Shown in pieces: positions 9,248-17,038 of a stretch of 64,000 nt of DNA (within the stretch, counting starts at the first letter, position 1; every line of letters begins with the position of its first letter). The notes beneath the pieces were generated by a model that did not search any database, was not told the DNA's origin, and saw only the letters and a list, made by a program, of their open reading frames with translations. The position numbers and the translations under genes were made by a program. This DNA comes from Ideonella sp. (GTDB lineage: Bacteria; Pseudomonadota; Gammaproteobacteria; Burkholderiales; Burkholderiaceae_C): contig JADKIA010000009.1 of the NCBI GenBank assembly GCA_016721465.1, forward strand, positions 1-64,000, read 5' to 3'.

Positions 9248-10890
9248 TTCCGTCGCTCGGCCCTGCCCGCCAAGGCCACCTCGCAGCCCAGGGTGAACGC
9301 CTCCTCGAACACCGAGTACCCCGCCAGATCGGCGTGCGCGAATCGCACGCGGCCACGCTGCGCGCGCAGTGCCGCCAGCGCCGGATGGCCGCGCAGGCCC
9401 GGCATGGGGATGCTCATGGCGTGACCGTGGCGCGTGAGCGCGACGTGGCGCAGCTTGGCCGGCAAATCCGGATGCAGTGCTGCCAGGCCCTGCACCACGC
9501 GCTGTGCCCAGGTGTCGGCATCGTCGGCCAGCAGGGCGGGCCGCTGGTTCGCGCTCAATGCGTGATAGGCCGTGAGCACCGTGGCGCCGGCCACGGGCGA
9601 CAGCGATTGGTGCGTGGCGTCCACATAGCCCAGCGCGTCGCTGCCATAGACCACGTTGTCCCAGGCGGGCGGCGCGCCCTGGCGCTGCAGCAGCGGCTCG
9701 GCGACCTGCAGGTTGGCCACCAGCCAGGGGGCGTGCGGCTGCAGTGGCACGACCTGGGCCAGCGCAGCGGGCAGGCTGCGCAGCAGGCGCGCGGCGATGT
9801 ACAGCGGCACGGCCAGCACCACGGTGTCGGCCTGCCAGGCCTCGATCTGCTGAAGCGCCTCGTCCCAGGCCAGCACCTGCACGCCGTGACGGCCCTCGTC
9901 CACCTGCAGCACGGTGCGGCCCGGCAGCAGACGGTCGCCCAATGGTCGGGCCAATCGTTCGGACAGCCAGGCGTTGCCCTCGGGCCAGGTGAAGACCGGA
10001 TCACGTTCGCCGTCCGCATCGCCCGGCGCGTGGAAGCCGTGGCGGCTGGCGAAGTAGTGCAGGCCGGCCCAGGCAGACACGCTGTCGGCCGGTGCGCCAT
10101 AGTCGTCGCGGCAGCTGTAGTCGAGGTACCAGCGCAGGCGCGCGTCGGTCAGGCCGCGGACCTGCAGCCATTGGGCGAAGGGCATGGCATCCAGCGCCTG
10201 GTGCGCCGCCGTCCAGGGCGCACGGTGGCTGGGCAGGGCGAAGCCAAGCTCGCGTTGGGCCTGCGCCACGGCGGCCGCGAAGGCGCGGTATTGCGCGTGC
10301 GCAGGCGAGCCGGGCTCGGCCGGCGGGAGCAGGCCGTCGATCCAGGCGCCGTCGATGAACAGGCGTTCCTGCGGGCTGTGGCACAGGTGCCGCTCCTCGG
10401 CCACGGTGCGCCCGAGTTCATGGCGCAGCAGGCCCAGTTCATGCAGCAGTTCGCTCACTTCGCGCGCCTGTGGACCGGGCAGTGGCAGGTAGTGCGCCCC
10501 GATGGGGCAGGCCAGGCCAGCGATGCGGTGGCCACGGCTGTTGCCCCCGGCCTGGTCTTCCAGCTCCAGCAGGTGCACGTCGTCGTGCCCGGCGCGGGCG
10601 AAGGCGCGGGCCGCGGCCAGGCCGGCAATGCCACCGCCGACGATCAGCACGCTGCAATGGCGTTGCGCCGCCGGCACGGGCAGGGCGCCGGACCGCACCT
10701 CGCGCAGGCGGTGCCCCCGTGCGGGGCTGGTGCCCACCCAGGTCGCGCGCCAGCGCCGACCTGGATCGGACAGTTCGGTCGACGCCGACCTCGATGCACC
10801 TCGTCCCTCGCCCGAGCGATCACCGCAGGCCGCCAAGAGGCCGGTCGAGCCGATCAAGAACCGGCGGCGCGCTGGGTTGGCATGTCTCAC
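9244..10890 (-). CDS. Exported FAD-dependent amine oxidase / NAD(P)-binding flavoprotein (Tat lipoprotein-like)
   Basis: GTG 10890 overlaps the TGA of the upstream spermidine-synthase-like gene. The 548-residue protein opens with RRRFLIGSTGLLAACG, a twin-arginine signal ending in a lipobox-like cysteine, so it is probably exported folded and lipid-anchored. A Rossmann FAD motif follows (VLIVGGGIAGLAAARAFA, near residue 73), then ELEDQAGGNSRG (the second FAD ribose contact). The C-terminal part is typical of the amine-oxidase/protoporphyrinogen-oxidase fold (RVRFAHADLAGYSVFEEA). Its position after a spermidine-synthase-like gene suggests oxidation of a polyamine or related amine in the periplasm; that is inference. 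It is the last gene of its operon. Confidence 0.8.
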   Translation of the reverse strand: MRHANPARRRFLIGSTGLLAACGDRSGEGRGASRSASTELSDPGRRWRATWVGTSPARGHRLREVRSGALPVPAAQRHCSVLIVGGGIAGLAAARAFARAGHDDVHLLELEDQAGGNSRGHRIAGLACPIGAHYLPLPGPQAREVSELLHELGLLRHELGRTVAEERHLCHSPQERLFIDGAWIDGLLPPAEPGSPAHAQYRAFAAAVAQAQRELGFALPSHRAPWTAAHQALDAMPFAQWLQVRGLTDARLRWYLDYSCRDDYGAPADSVSAWAGLHYFASRHGFHAPGDADGERDPVFTWPEGNAWLSERLARPLGDRLLPGRTVLQVDEGRHGVQVLAWDEALQQIEAWQADTVVLAVPLYIAARLLRSLPAALAQVVPLQPHAPWLVANLQVAEPLLQRQGAPPAWDNVVYGSDALGYVDATHQSLSPVAGATVLTAYHALSANQRPALLADDADTWAQRVVQGLAALHPDLPAKLRHVALTRHGHAMSIPMPGLRGHPALAALRAQRGRVRFAHADLAGYSVFEEAFTLGCEVALAGRAERRN

Positions 10891-12507
10891 TCGTGCACCT
10901 TGCCCCATTCCTCTTCGAAGGTGTGCACCAGCGTCTGGTTGGACAGGCGGTTGGGCTCGGCGCTGACCCGCGCCATGTCCGGCGGAAACTGCAGCAACGC
11001 CGGCAGGCCATCGGGCGTGAGAAACCGCAGGCCGGGCGGCAGTGCCGTGGGTGCGCGCCACGGCCGGCGGCTGGCCAGCACGAATCCCCATTCGCCAAAG
11101 CTGGGCACGTGCACGTGGTAAGGCGTGGTGGCCAGGCCCACGGCCTCGAGCGTGGCCACCACCGTCCAGAAGCTCTTGCGCGCCACCAGCGGCGAGGTGG
11201 TCTGCACCACCGCGTAGCCGCTGGCGGCGAGGTGCTGGTCCACCAGTTGATAGAAGCTGGTGGTGTAGAGCTTGCCCAGCGCGAAGTTGCTGGGGTCCGG
11301 GAAGTCGATCACGATCACATCGAACTGGCGCGCCTGGCCTTCGAGCCAGCCGAAGGCATCGGCATTGACGATCTCCAGCTTCGGCGAAAGCAACGAGTTG
11401 CCGTTCAGCGCGGTGAGCAGTGGCGTCTGGCTGAACAGCTGGGTCATGTGCGGGTCCAGCTCCACCAGGGTCACCTTCTCCACACCCGGGTACTTGAGGA
11501 TCTCGCGCACCGCCATGCCGTCGCCGCCGCCCAGCACCAGCACCCGTTTCGGCGCACCCGTGCGCGGCCATGGCCGGGTGCACCAGGGCCTCGTGGTAGC
11601 GGTATTCGTCGCGCGAATGGAATTGCAGGTTGCCGTTGAGGAACAGGCGCACGCCCGCCGGGCCCGAGGTGACCACCACGCGCTGGTAGGGGCTGGATTC
11701 ACGCAGCACGACGCGGTCGCCGTAGAAGCGGTCCTCGGCCCAGGTGTTGAGGTGATCGGCCTGCCACATGGCCAGCACCAGCACCGCAAACACCGCCGCA
11801 CAGGCGATGGCATGGCTGCGCAGCGCGCGCAGATCGGCGCGGAACAACCACACCGCCCAGGCGGCCACCAGCACGTTGAGCAGGCCAAAGAACACGCCCG
11901 TGCGGATCAAGCCCAGGTGCGGCACCAGCAGCAGCGGAAAAGCCACCGACACCACCAGCGCGCCGAGGTAATCGAAGGTGAGCACCTGCGAGACCAGGTC
12001 TTTCAAGGCATAGCGGTGCTGGAACTGGCGCTTGAGGATGCGCATCACCAGCGGGATCTCCAGCCCCACCAGCGTGCCCACCAGCAGCACCAGGCCATAC
12101 AACAACACTCGAAATGACGCGCCATGCCCCCCCGGCAACAGGCTGTGCGCCGCGAACAGCGCTGCCGGCAACAGTCCGCCCACCAGGCCCACCAGCAACT
12201 CGATGCGCAGGAATTGCGCCACCAGTTGCCGCTCGATGTAGCGCGACAGCCAGGAGCCGATGCCCATGGCCGCCAGATAGGTGCCGATGACGGTGGAGAA
12301 CTGCAGTACCGTGTCGCCCAGCAGGTAGCTGGCCAAGGCGCCTGCGGCCAGTTCGTAGACCAGGCCGCAGGCAGCGACGATGAACACCGAGGCCAGCAGC
12401 GCGACCTCGGCCGGCGCGACGCCGGCGCTGGTCTCGGGCGTGCGAGACGGCGGCGAGGCCTGGGCTTCGGATGGCGGCGCGGGTCGGGTGCCCGCGTCTT
12501 CGTTCAC
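10887..12507 (-). pseudogene. Membrane-anchored spermidine-synthase-like aminopropyltransferase, one frameshift
   Basis: GTG 12507 lies four bases after the DUF350 stop. The N-terminal half is hydrophobic, about seven membrane segments (LLASVFIVAACGLVYELAAG, ALASYLLGDTVLQFSTVIG). The C-terminal half is a SAM-dependent aminopropyltransferase fold (KRVLVLGGGDGMAVREIL, VTLVELDPHMTQ, FDVIVIDFPDPSNFALGKLY). The frame breaks at a C run (plus strand, 11557-11559). Removing one base joins HPAMAAHG to APKRVLVL, and the gene length is a multiple of three plus one. Whether this is a true mutation or a sequence error is unknown. The family converts decarboxylated-SAM donors and amines, but substrates of these membrane forms are not established. 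The site motif GGGDG, in place of the usual synthase GGEDG, is visible. Confidence 0.82.
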
Positions 12508-12511
12508 CGGG

Positions 12512-12733
12512 CTAGCCGTGGATCGCAGCGCCCACGATCTGCCCGATGGCGATGAACATGCCGGCCACCACGATGGCCAGGGCCACGTTCTTCTTCTCGC
12601 AGATCTCTTCCCAGAGCTTGTAGGGCGTGAGCTTGTCGATGGCGACAAAGCTGAGCCACAGCACGACGACGCCGATCAAGGCATACAGCACCGACGCGAG
12701 CATGACGCCCGGCTTGAGGATTTCAAAGCCCAT
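12512..12733 (-). CDS. DUF350 (YjfL-type) small membrane protein
   Basis: A 73-residue protein starting at ATG 12733 with an almost ideal AAGGAGGT seven bases upstream. A longer upstream frame exists, but the ribosome site decides the start. There are two hydrophobic segments (VMLASVLYALIGVVVLWLSF and VALAIVVAGMFIAIGQIVGA), separated by a charged loop DKLTPYKLWEEICEKKN. This is the DUF350 pattern. The family recurs beside SPFH, spermidine-synthase-like, DUF4178 and PspA-type envelope-stress genes. It lies between the DUF4178 gene (39 bp upstream) and the synthase gene (4 bp downstream), clearly in one operon. Its biochemical role is not known. Confidence 0.85.
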   Translation of the reverse strand: MGFEILKPGVMLASVLYALIGVVVLWLSFVAIDKLTPYKLWEEICEKKNVALAIVVAGMFIAIGQIVGAAIHG

Positions 12734-12772
12734 GGTGTGGACCTCCTTCAATGCGGAAATGAAATGAGCGGC

Positions 12773-14434
12773 CTACTTGTGGCCGCCGCCACCTGAACTG
12801 AAGCCGCCAAAAGACCCGCCACTGGTGCGCGCGCCCGAACTGCTGCTGCGGTTGCGCAGGCACTGCTGGTACTCGTTGCTGTTTTCGCCGAAGGCCTGCA
12901 GCGTGCTGCTGCAATCGTCGCTGCTGCTGCATTGGCTCATCATCAACACCATCACCACCATCACGACGGCAATGATGAGAAACACCTTGAGGCTGCTGCC
13001 CACGCTGGCGCCGGACACCGGCGACACATCGCGCTGCAGCGTGCGGGCCTGTGCGTCGTCCAGGCCAAAGGCCTTGGCCACCACGGCCGAATCCAGTGCC
13101 TCGCCGGCCGACCAGGTGACCTCGTTGCCGGCCTCCTCGCGGTTGAGCCGTTTCTTGCCCGCCGCGAAGTCGGTGTTGCGCGTGCGCTCACCGCGTTGCA
13201 GTCGCCAGTAGAACTCGCCCAGCACGTGCGTGACCGCGCCGGTGTAGCCGTACAGCTTGACATAGCTCTGGCCCTGCCAACCGACCGTATCGCCGCGCAC
13301 CTGCGGCACACCGGTGACGGGCCGGGCATAGCTCCAGCCGTCTTCGGCGTCGACCAGGAAGTTGAAGCCTTCGGTCGGGTGGTAGAGCAGGTACTCGCGC
13401 CAGGCGGTCTGTTCCTCGCCGGGATCGACATCCACCTCGCAACGCTCGACGTAACCGACCACCTGCCAGGGCAACGGCGCGCCACCGAGGGCCAGCGTGC
13501 CGCTGCGCCCCAGCGGAATCTGCGGCTGCAGCCCTGAGTTCTGCTGCGCATAGTGGGCCAGCTCACCGCCCACGCCCTTGGAGATGTCCACCACCGCCTG
13601 GCACTGGCCGCAGACGATGGACTGGGTCGTGCCGAGCCTGGGTTCCAGCGGCGCACCGCAGCTGGGGCACTCGATGCTGCGGCCCTTGAGCGTCTTCTCG
13701 CCCTGCTCGCGCAGCCCGGTCAGCTTCAGATCGGCCAGACGCACCGCGCGACCCTGTGACCAGCCCACCTGCTGCGGGTCGCGCCAATCGAGCGTGGCCA
13801 CCTCGTCTTTCTGGTTGCGCAGGTCGGCCACGACGAACTCAGCGCCATCCAGCCGCGGCGGCCTGGGCAACTCGCCCTCGGCGGCCAGCAACCTGGCGCG
13901 CTGCACCGAGGCCACCGACCAGGTGGCGCCGTTGACCAGGCGCTGCTCGCCCGGATGCAGGTTGTCGGGCAGCGGTGCGGCGCCCTGCAGCGGCGCATCG
14001 AAGGCCATCACGTAGCTGCCGTTGTCCTCCGACAGCCAGCCGCTGCGCAGCGTCGCATCGCCGCCGAACAGCACATGCCATTCGTTCCAGCTGCCGCCCA
14101 AGGCAGCGCCGGGCCGCCCCAAGCTGCCTTGACCCCCTTGGGGAGCGAGGTCGCTGAAGGCGGCATCTGGGGGCTCCATATAGCCAAGCTGCTGGCGGCC
14201 CACGATGGTGAAGGCCTTGCCCATGTGCTGGCCGCTGGCGCCCAACTGCAGCGGCGAATGGTCGTCGAACAGCTCGGCGCTGATGCCGATGCGCTTGAGC
14301 GCTTCACCGTCGCGCAGCAGCGTGGACCGGCAGAAGCCGCAGACGGCGCTCATCGACGCGGCCGAGGCAAACTCGACCGCAGCGCCGCAATTGGGGCAGG
14401 CAGCGCGCCAGACGCGCTGCGGGGAGGTGGCCAC
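12773..14434 (-). CDS. DUF4178 protein with two zinc ribbons and a C-terminal membrane helix
   Basis: A 553-residue protein. Two CxxC zinc-ribbon pairs are visible: CPNCGAAVEF with CGFC near residues 14-35, and CPSCGAPLEP with CGQC near 245-270. Two DUF4178 beta domains follow (SWNEWHVLFGG, SGWLSEDNGSYVMAF; and EYLLYHPTEGFNFLVDAEDG). A membrane helix near residues 480-500 (KVFLIIAVVMVVMVLMMS) leads to a Ser/Gly-rich tail. Between the first domain's GYMEP and SWNEWHVLF lies an extra stretch of about 25 residues, encoded by a dispersed repeat (see 14111-14176). The gene follows the SPFH gene by 12 bp and precedes DUF350. Its function is unknown; the operon context points to envelope stress or membrane homeostasis. 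Confidence 0.83.
   Translation of the reverse strand: MATSPQRVWRAACPNCGAAVEFASAASMSAVCGFCRSTLLRDGEALKRIGISAELFDDHSPLQLGASGQHMGKAFTIVGRQQLGYMEPPDAAFSDLAPQGGQGSLGRPGAALGGSWNEWHVLFGGDATLRSGWLSEDNGSYVMAFDAPLQGAAPLPDNLHPGEQRLVNGATWSVASVQRARLLAAEGELPRPPRLDGAEFVVADLRNQKDEVATLDWRDPQQVGWSQGRAVRLADLKLTGLREQGEKTLKGRSIECPSCGAPLEPRLGTTQSIVCGQCQAVVDISKGVGGELAHYAQQNSGLQPQIPLGRSGTLALGGAPLPWQVVGYVERCEVDVDPGEEQTAWREYLLYHPTEGFNFLVDAEDGWSYARPVTGVPQVRGDTVGWQGQSYVKLYGYTGAVTHVLGEFYWRLQRGERTRNTDFAAGKKRLNREEAGNEVTWSAGEALDSAVVAKAFGLDDAQARTLQRDVSPVSGASVGSSLKVFLIIAVVMVVMVLMMSQCSSSDDCSSTLQAFGENSNEYQQCLRNRSSSSGARTSGGSFGGFSSGGGGHK
14111..14176 (-). repeat. Dispersed GC-rich repeat, copy 1, inserted in frame in the DUF4178 gene
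   Basis: Related to the extragenic copies at 23835-23922 and 53154-53242. All share a CCCCCAAGGGGG-like palindrome, a GCCTTCRGCG-type block and a GGCGGCCC-type end. Here the element is translated as PPDAAFSDLAPQGGQGSLGR within the DUF4178 protein without breaking the frame. Confidence 0.65.
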
Positions 14435-14446
14435 TGTCTTTTGGTG

Positions 14447-15490
14447 CTAGACCAGCTTCTTCAGCAGCTCGGCCTTCTTGGCGCTGAATTCCTCGTCGGT
14501 GAGGATGCCCTTGGCCTTCAGGTCGCCGAGTTTCTCCAGCAAGGCCATCACGTCGTCGGCCTTCACGCCGGCCGGCGCGGCTGCCGCAGCAGCAGCGGCT
14601 GCGCCGCCCGTGTTGAGTGCCGTGCCCAGCTGCTGCGCCATCACCTGGCCCAGCGCCACGCCGGCGCCCAGGCCCATCGCGCTGCCGGCCAGGCCGCCGC
14701 CGCCCTCGGCCGCGCCCTTGGCCAGCTCGGGCATGGCCTGCGCCGTCTGGTACTGCATGAACTTGCCCATGTCGTTGCCGACCATGCCCATGCCGATCTT
14801 CTGGTCGAGGATCTTCTGCAGCTCCTCGGGCAAGGACACGTTCTGCACCGTCACCGTTTCGAGCTTCAGGCCGATGGCCTCGAAGGCGGGCCCCGTGGCG
14901 GACTGGATCTGCTTGGCGAACTCGATCTGGTTGGCCGCCAGGTCGAGGAAGGCGATGCCGCTGCCGGCCACTGCGTCACTGATGTGCTGCAGCATCATGC
15001 CGCGCAGCTGGCCATCGAGATCGGCTTGCGTGTAGGTGCCGCGCGTGCCGGAGATCTCGGTGTGGAACTTCTTCGGGTCGGCAATGCGGTACGCGAAGTT
15101 GCCGAAGGCGCGCAGGCGCACGGCGCCGAAATCCTTGTCGCGGATCGTCACCGGTTGCTGCGTGCCCCAGCGCTGGTCGATCTGCTGGCGCGTGCTGAAG
15201 AAGTAGACGTCGCTCTTGAACGGGCTCTCGAACAGCTTGTCCCAGTTCTTCAGGTAGGTCAGCACCGGCAGCGTCTGCGTGGTGAGCCTGTACATGCCGG
15301 GGCCGAAAACATCGGCCACCTTGCCTTCGTTGACGAAGACGGCCATCTGGCTCTCGCGCACGGTGAGTGAGCCGCCGTACTGGATTTCCATGTCGGCCAT
15401 CGGATAGCGCCAGGCCAGCACGCCATCGCCCTCCTCGGTCCACTGGAGGATGTCTATGAACTGTTTCTTGATGAAGTCCATCAGGCTCAT
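14447..15490 (-). CDS. SPFH-domain protein with C-terminal SHOCT motif
   Basis: A 347-residue protein starting at ATG 15490 with AGGAG five bases upstream; GTG 15496 is less likely. The N-terminal two thirds is an SPFH/virion-core-like domain (DGVLAWRYPMADMEIQYGGS, LTVRESQMAVFVNEGKVADV, FGPGMYRLTTQTLPVL). A Gly/Ala linker follows (about 255-305). It ends in a short bihelical SHOCT motif (DVMALLEKLGDLKAKGILTD, EEFSAKKAELLKKL). SPFH proteins assemble into membrane-associated scaffolds; SHOCT motifs mediate oligomer or partner contacts. It is the first gene of the five-gene operon running down to the FAD oxidase. The 150-bp gap upstream, divergent from the hydroxylase gene, must carry its promoter. 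Confidence 0.87.
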   Translation of the reverse strand: MSLMDFIKKQFIDILQWTEEGDGVLAWRYPMADMEIQYGGSLTVRESQMAVFVNEGKVADVFGPGMYRLTTQTLPVLTYLKNWDKLFESPFKSDVYFFSTRQQIDQRWGTQQPVTIRDKDFGAVRLRAFGNFAYRIADPKKFHTEISGTRGTYTQADLDGQLRGMMLQHISDAVAGSGIAFLDLAANQIEFAKQIQSATGPAFEAIGLKLETVTVQNVSLPEELQKILDQKIGMGMVGNDMGKFMQYQTAQAMPELAKGAAEGGGGLAGSAMGLGAGVALGQVMAQQLGTALNTGGAAAAAAAAAPAGVKADDVMALLEKLGDLKAKGILTDEEFSAKKAELLKKLV

Positions 15491-15640
15491 GTCCACTCCT
15501 TGCGCTGGGGCTCACCCGACAATCCGGGTGCGGCGAATAATACGTGCATCGCCCTGTGAGCAGCGCGCCGTCCGCCCGAATGCTGGGCGGCGCATCGCTG
15601 CCTTGATTGCCGGGCGTTCCACTCCAGATCGAAAGCCACC

Positions 15641-16912
15641 ATGCCCCAGGACACCTTGAAGCCTGCCTTGACCATCGCTGTGGTGGGCGCCGGCCCGGTG
15701 GGTCTGGCGCTGGCACTGCACGCTGCGCAGCAACTTCCCGAGGCGCACGTCACGCTGTTCGACGCGCGCCCCGCCGACCGCGACGTGGCCGGCGACCCGC
15801 GCACGCTGGCGCTGTCGCTGGGCAGTGTGCAGCTGCTGCAGCGCCTGGGCGTGTGGTCCGAGCGCTTGGCGCAGCCCATCCTGCAGGTGCATGTCTCGCA
15901 AGCGCCGCCCACGCTGGATTGGGGCGCTGTGGAGTCCGCCGTGCACATCCGCGCCAGCGAGGAGAAGGTGCCCATGCTCGGTGCCGTGCTGAGCTATGGC
16001 CAGGTGGTGGCGCCGATGCAGTCCGCCTGGTTGGCGTTGGCCGCCAGCCAGCCACGGCGCCTGGCCACCCGATTCGGCACGTCGGTGTCGGCCATCAAGC
16101 CGCTGGAGCATGGGGTGGAAGTCGACGCCGGTGTGGTCGAAGCCTTCGATCTGGCCGTGATCGCCGAGGGCGGTGTGTTTGCCGAGCAGGACCGCAAGTC
16201 AGTGACGCGGGACTACGCCCAGGCCGCCTGGGTGGGCACGGTGACGCTCACCGACACCACACCCGGCCTGGCGGTGGAGCGCTTCACCCGCAACGGCCCG
16301 CTGGCGCTGCTGCCGCTGCGCGATGACGCCGACCAACCCGCCGATGGCCCCGCACGAGCCGCACTGGTGTGGTGCGTGCCGGTCGCCGACGACCCGGTGG
16401 CTGATTTGACCGATGCGCAGCGCCTGACGGTGCTGCGGCACAGCCTGCCCGACGTGGCCGGGCAACTGGTGGGCATCGGCCCGCTCAAGCGCTTTGCACT
16501 GGGCCTGAACGCCGAGCGCACGCTGGTCGACGGCGCCACCGTGCGCATCGGCAATGCCGCGCAAACCCTGCACCCGGTGGCCGGCCAGGGCATGAACCTG
16601 GGCCTGCGCGACGCGGTGGAGCTGGTGCAGGCGCTGCGGCGCGAGTTCGGACCGGGTCGGTCGACCCAGCCGCCGGGCGATGCCAACGCGCTGGCAAGAC
16701 CACCCAGCATGAGCGCGGCCCTGCGCCGCGTGGAATGGTCGCGCGCGCCCGACCGCTGGGCGATGATCGCCGCCACCGATTTCCTGGCCCGCAGCTTCAC
16801 CTGGCGCTGGCCCGGCCTGCCGGCCGCGCGCGGCCTGGCCCTGGCCCTGCTGCAGGCGGTGCCGCCGCTGAAAAGCGCGTTGGCGCGACAGATGATGTTC
16901 GGGCGGCGGTAG
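15641..16912 (+). CDS. UbiH/VisC-family FAD-dependent hydroxylase
   Basis: A 423-residue flavoprotein monooxygenase, probably acting in ubiquinone ring hydroxylation. The N-terminal Rossmann motif is IAVVGAGPVGLALALHAA. The family's second FAD signature appears as RIGNAAQTLHPVAGQGMNLG (near residue 305), with GNAAQT in place of the usual GDAAHT. The mid-region motif DLAVIAEGG is also present. Its start codon is at the best position for the Rossmann fold, although the ribosome site is weak. It is transcribed away from the SPFH operon and stands alone. It could act on C-6 (UbiH), C-5 (UbiI) or another ring position, which motifs alone do not resolve. Confidence 0.82.
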   Translation: MPQDTLKPALTIAVVGAGPVGLALALHAAQQLPEAHVTLFDARPADRDVAGDPRTLALSLGSVQLLQRLGVWSERLAQPILQVHVSQAPPTLDWGAVESAVHIRASEEKVPMLGAVLSYGQVVAPMQSAWLALAASQPRRLATRFGTSVSAIKPLEHGVEVDAGVVEAFDLAVIAEGGVFAEQDRKSVTRDYAQAAWVGTVTLTDTTPGLAVERFTRNGPLALLPLRDDADQPADGPARAALVWCVPVADDPVADLTDAQRLTVLRHSLPDVAGQLVGIGPLKRFALGLNAERTLVDGATVRIGNAAQTLHPVAGQGMNLGLRDAVELVQALRREFGPGRSTQPPGDANALARPPSMSAALRRVEWSRAPDRWAMIAATDFLARSFTWRWPGLPAARGLALALLQAVPPLKSALARQMMFGRR

Positions 16913-16996
16913 GGCTGGCTTGTGCGCTACCGCCGACTTGAGCCAGGTGCGGGCGGCAACACACTTGGTCAGCGGCCACGGTGACGTGGGAGGGTC

Positions 16997-17019
16997 GGCC
17001 GTCAATTCTGAGGACGGCC
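16997..17019. terminator. Stem-loop between convergent genes
   Basis: GGCCGTC and GACGGCC (7-bp stem, 9-base loop) sit between the hydroxylase stop (16912) and the glycosyltransferase stop (17039). The position suits a bidirectional terminator; no strong U tract is visible. Confidence 0.4.
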
Positions 17020-17038
17020 ACCCAGGGCCGACTCGGCA

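Noticed and set aside
9187..11121. Long open frame on the plus strand opposite the oxidase gene
   Set aside because: It is rich in Gln, Gly, His and Arg, typical of an antisense shadow of a GC-rich gene; no family motif is present.
9244..12648. A single 1134-residue membrane protein fused to an amine oxidase
   Set aside because: The middle third has no protein-like sequence in that frame, while another frame there encodes the conserved SAM-binding motifs. A one-base shift explains it.
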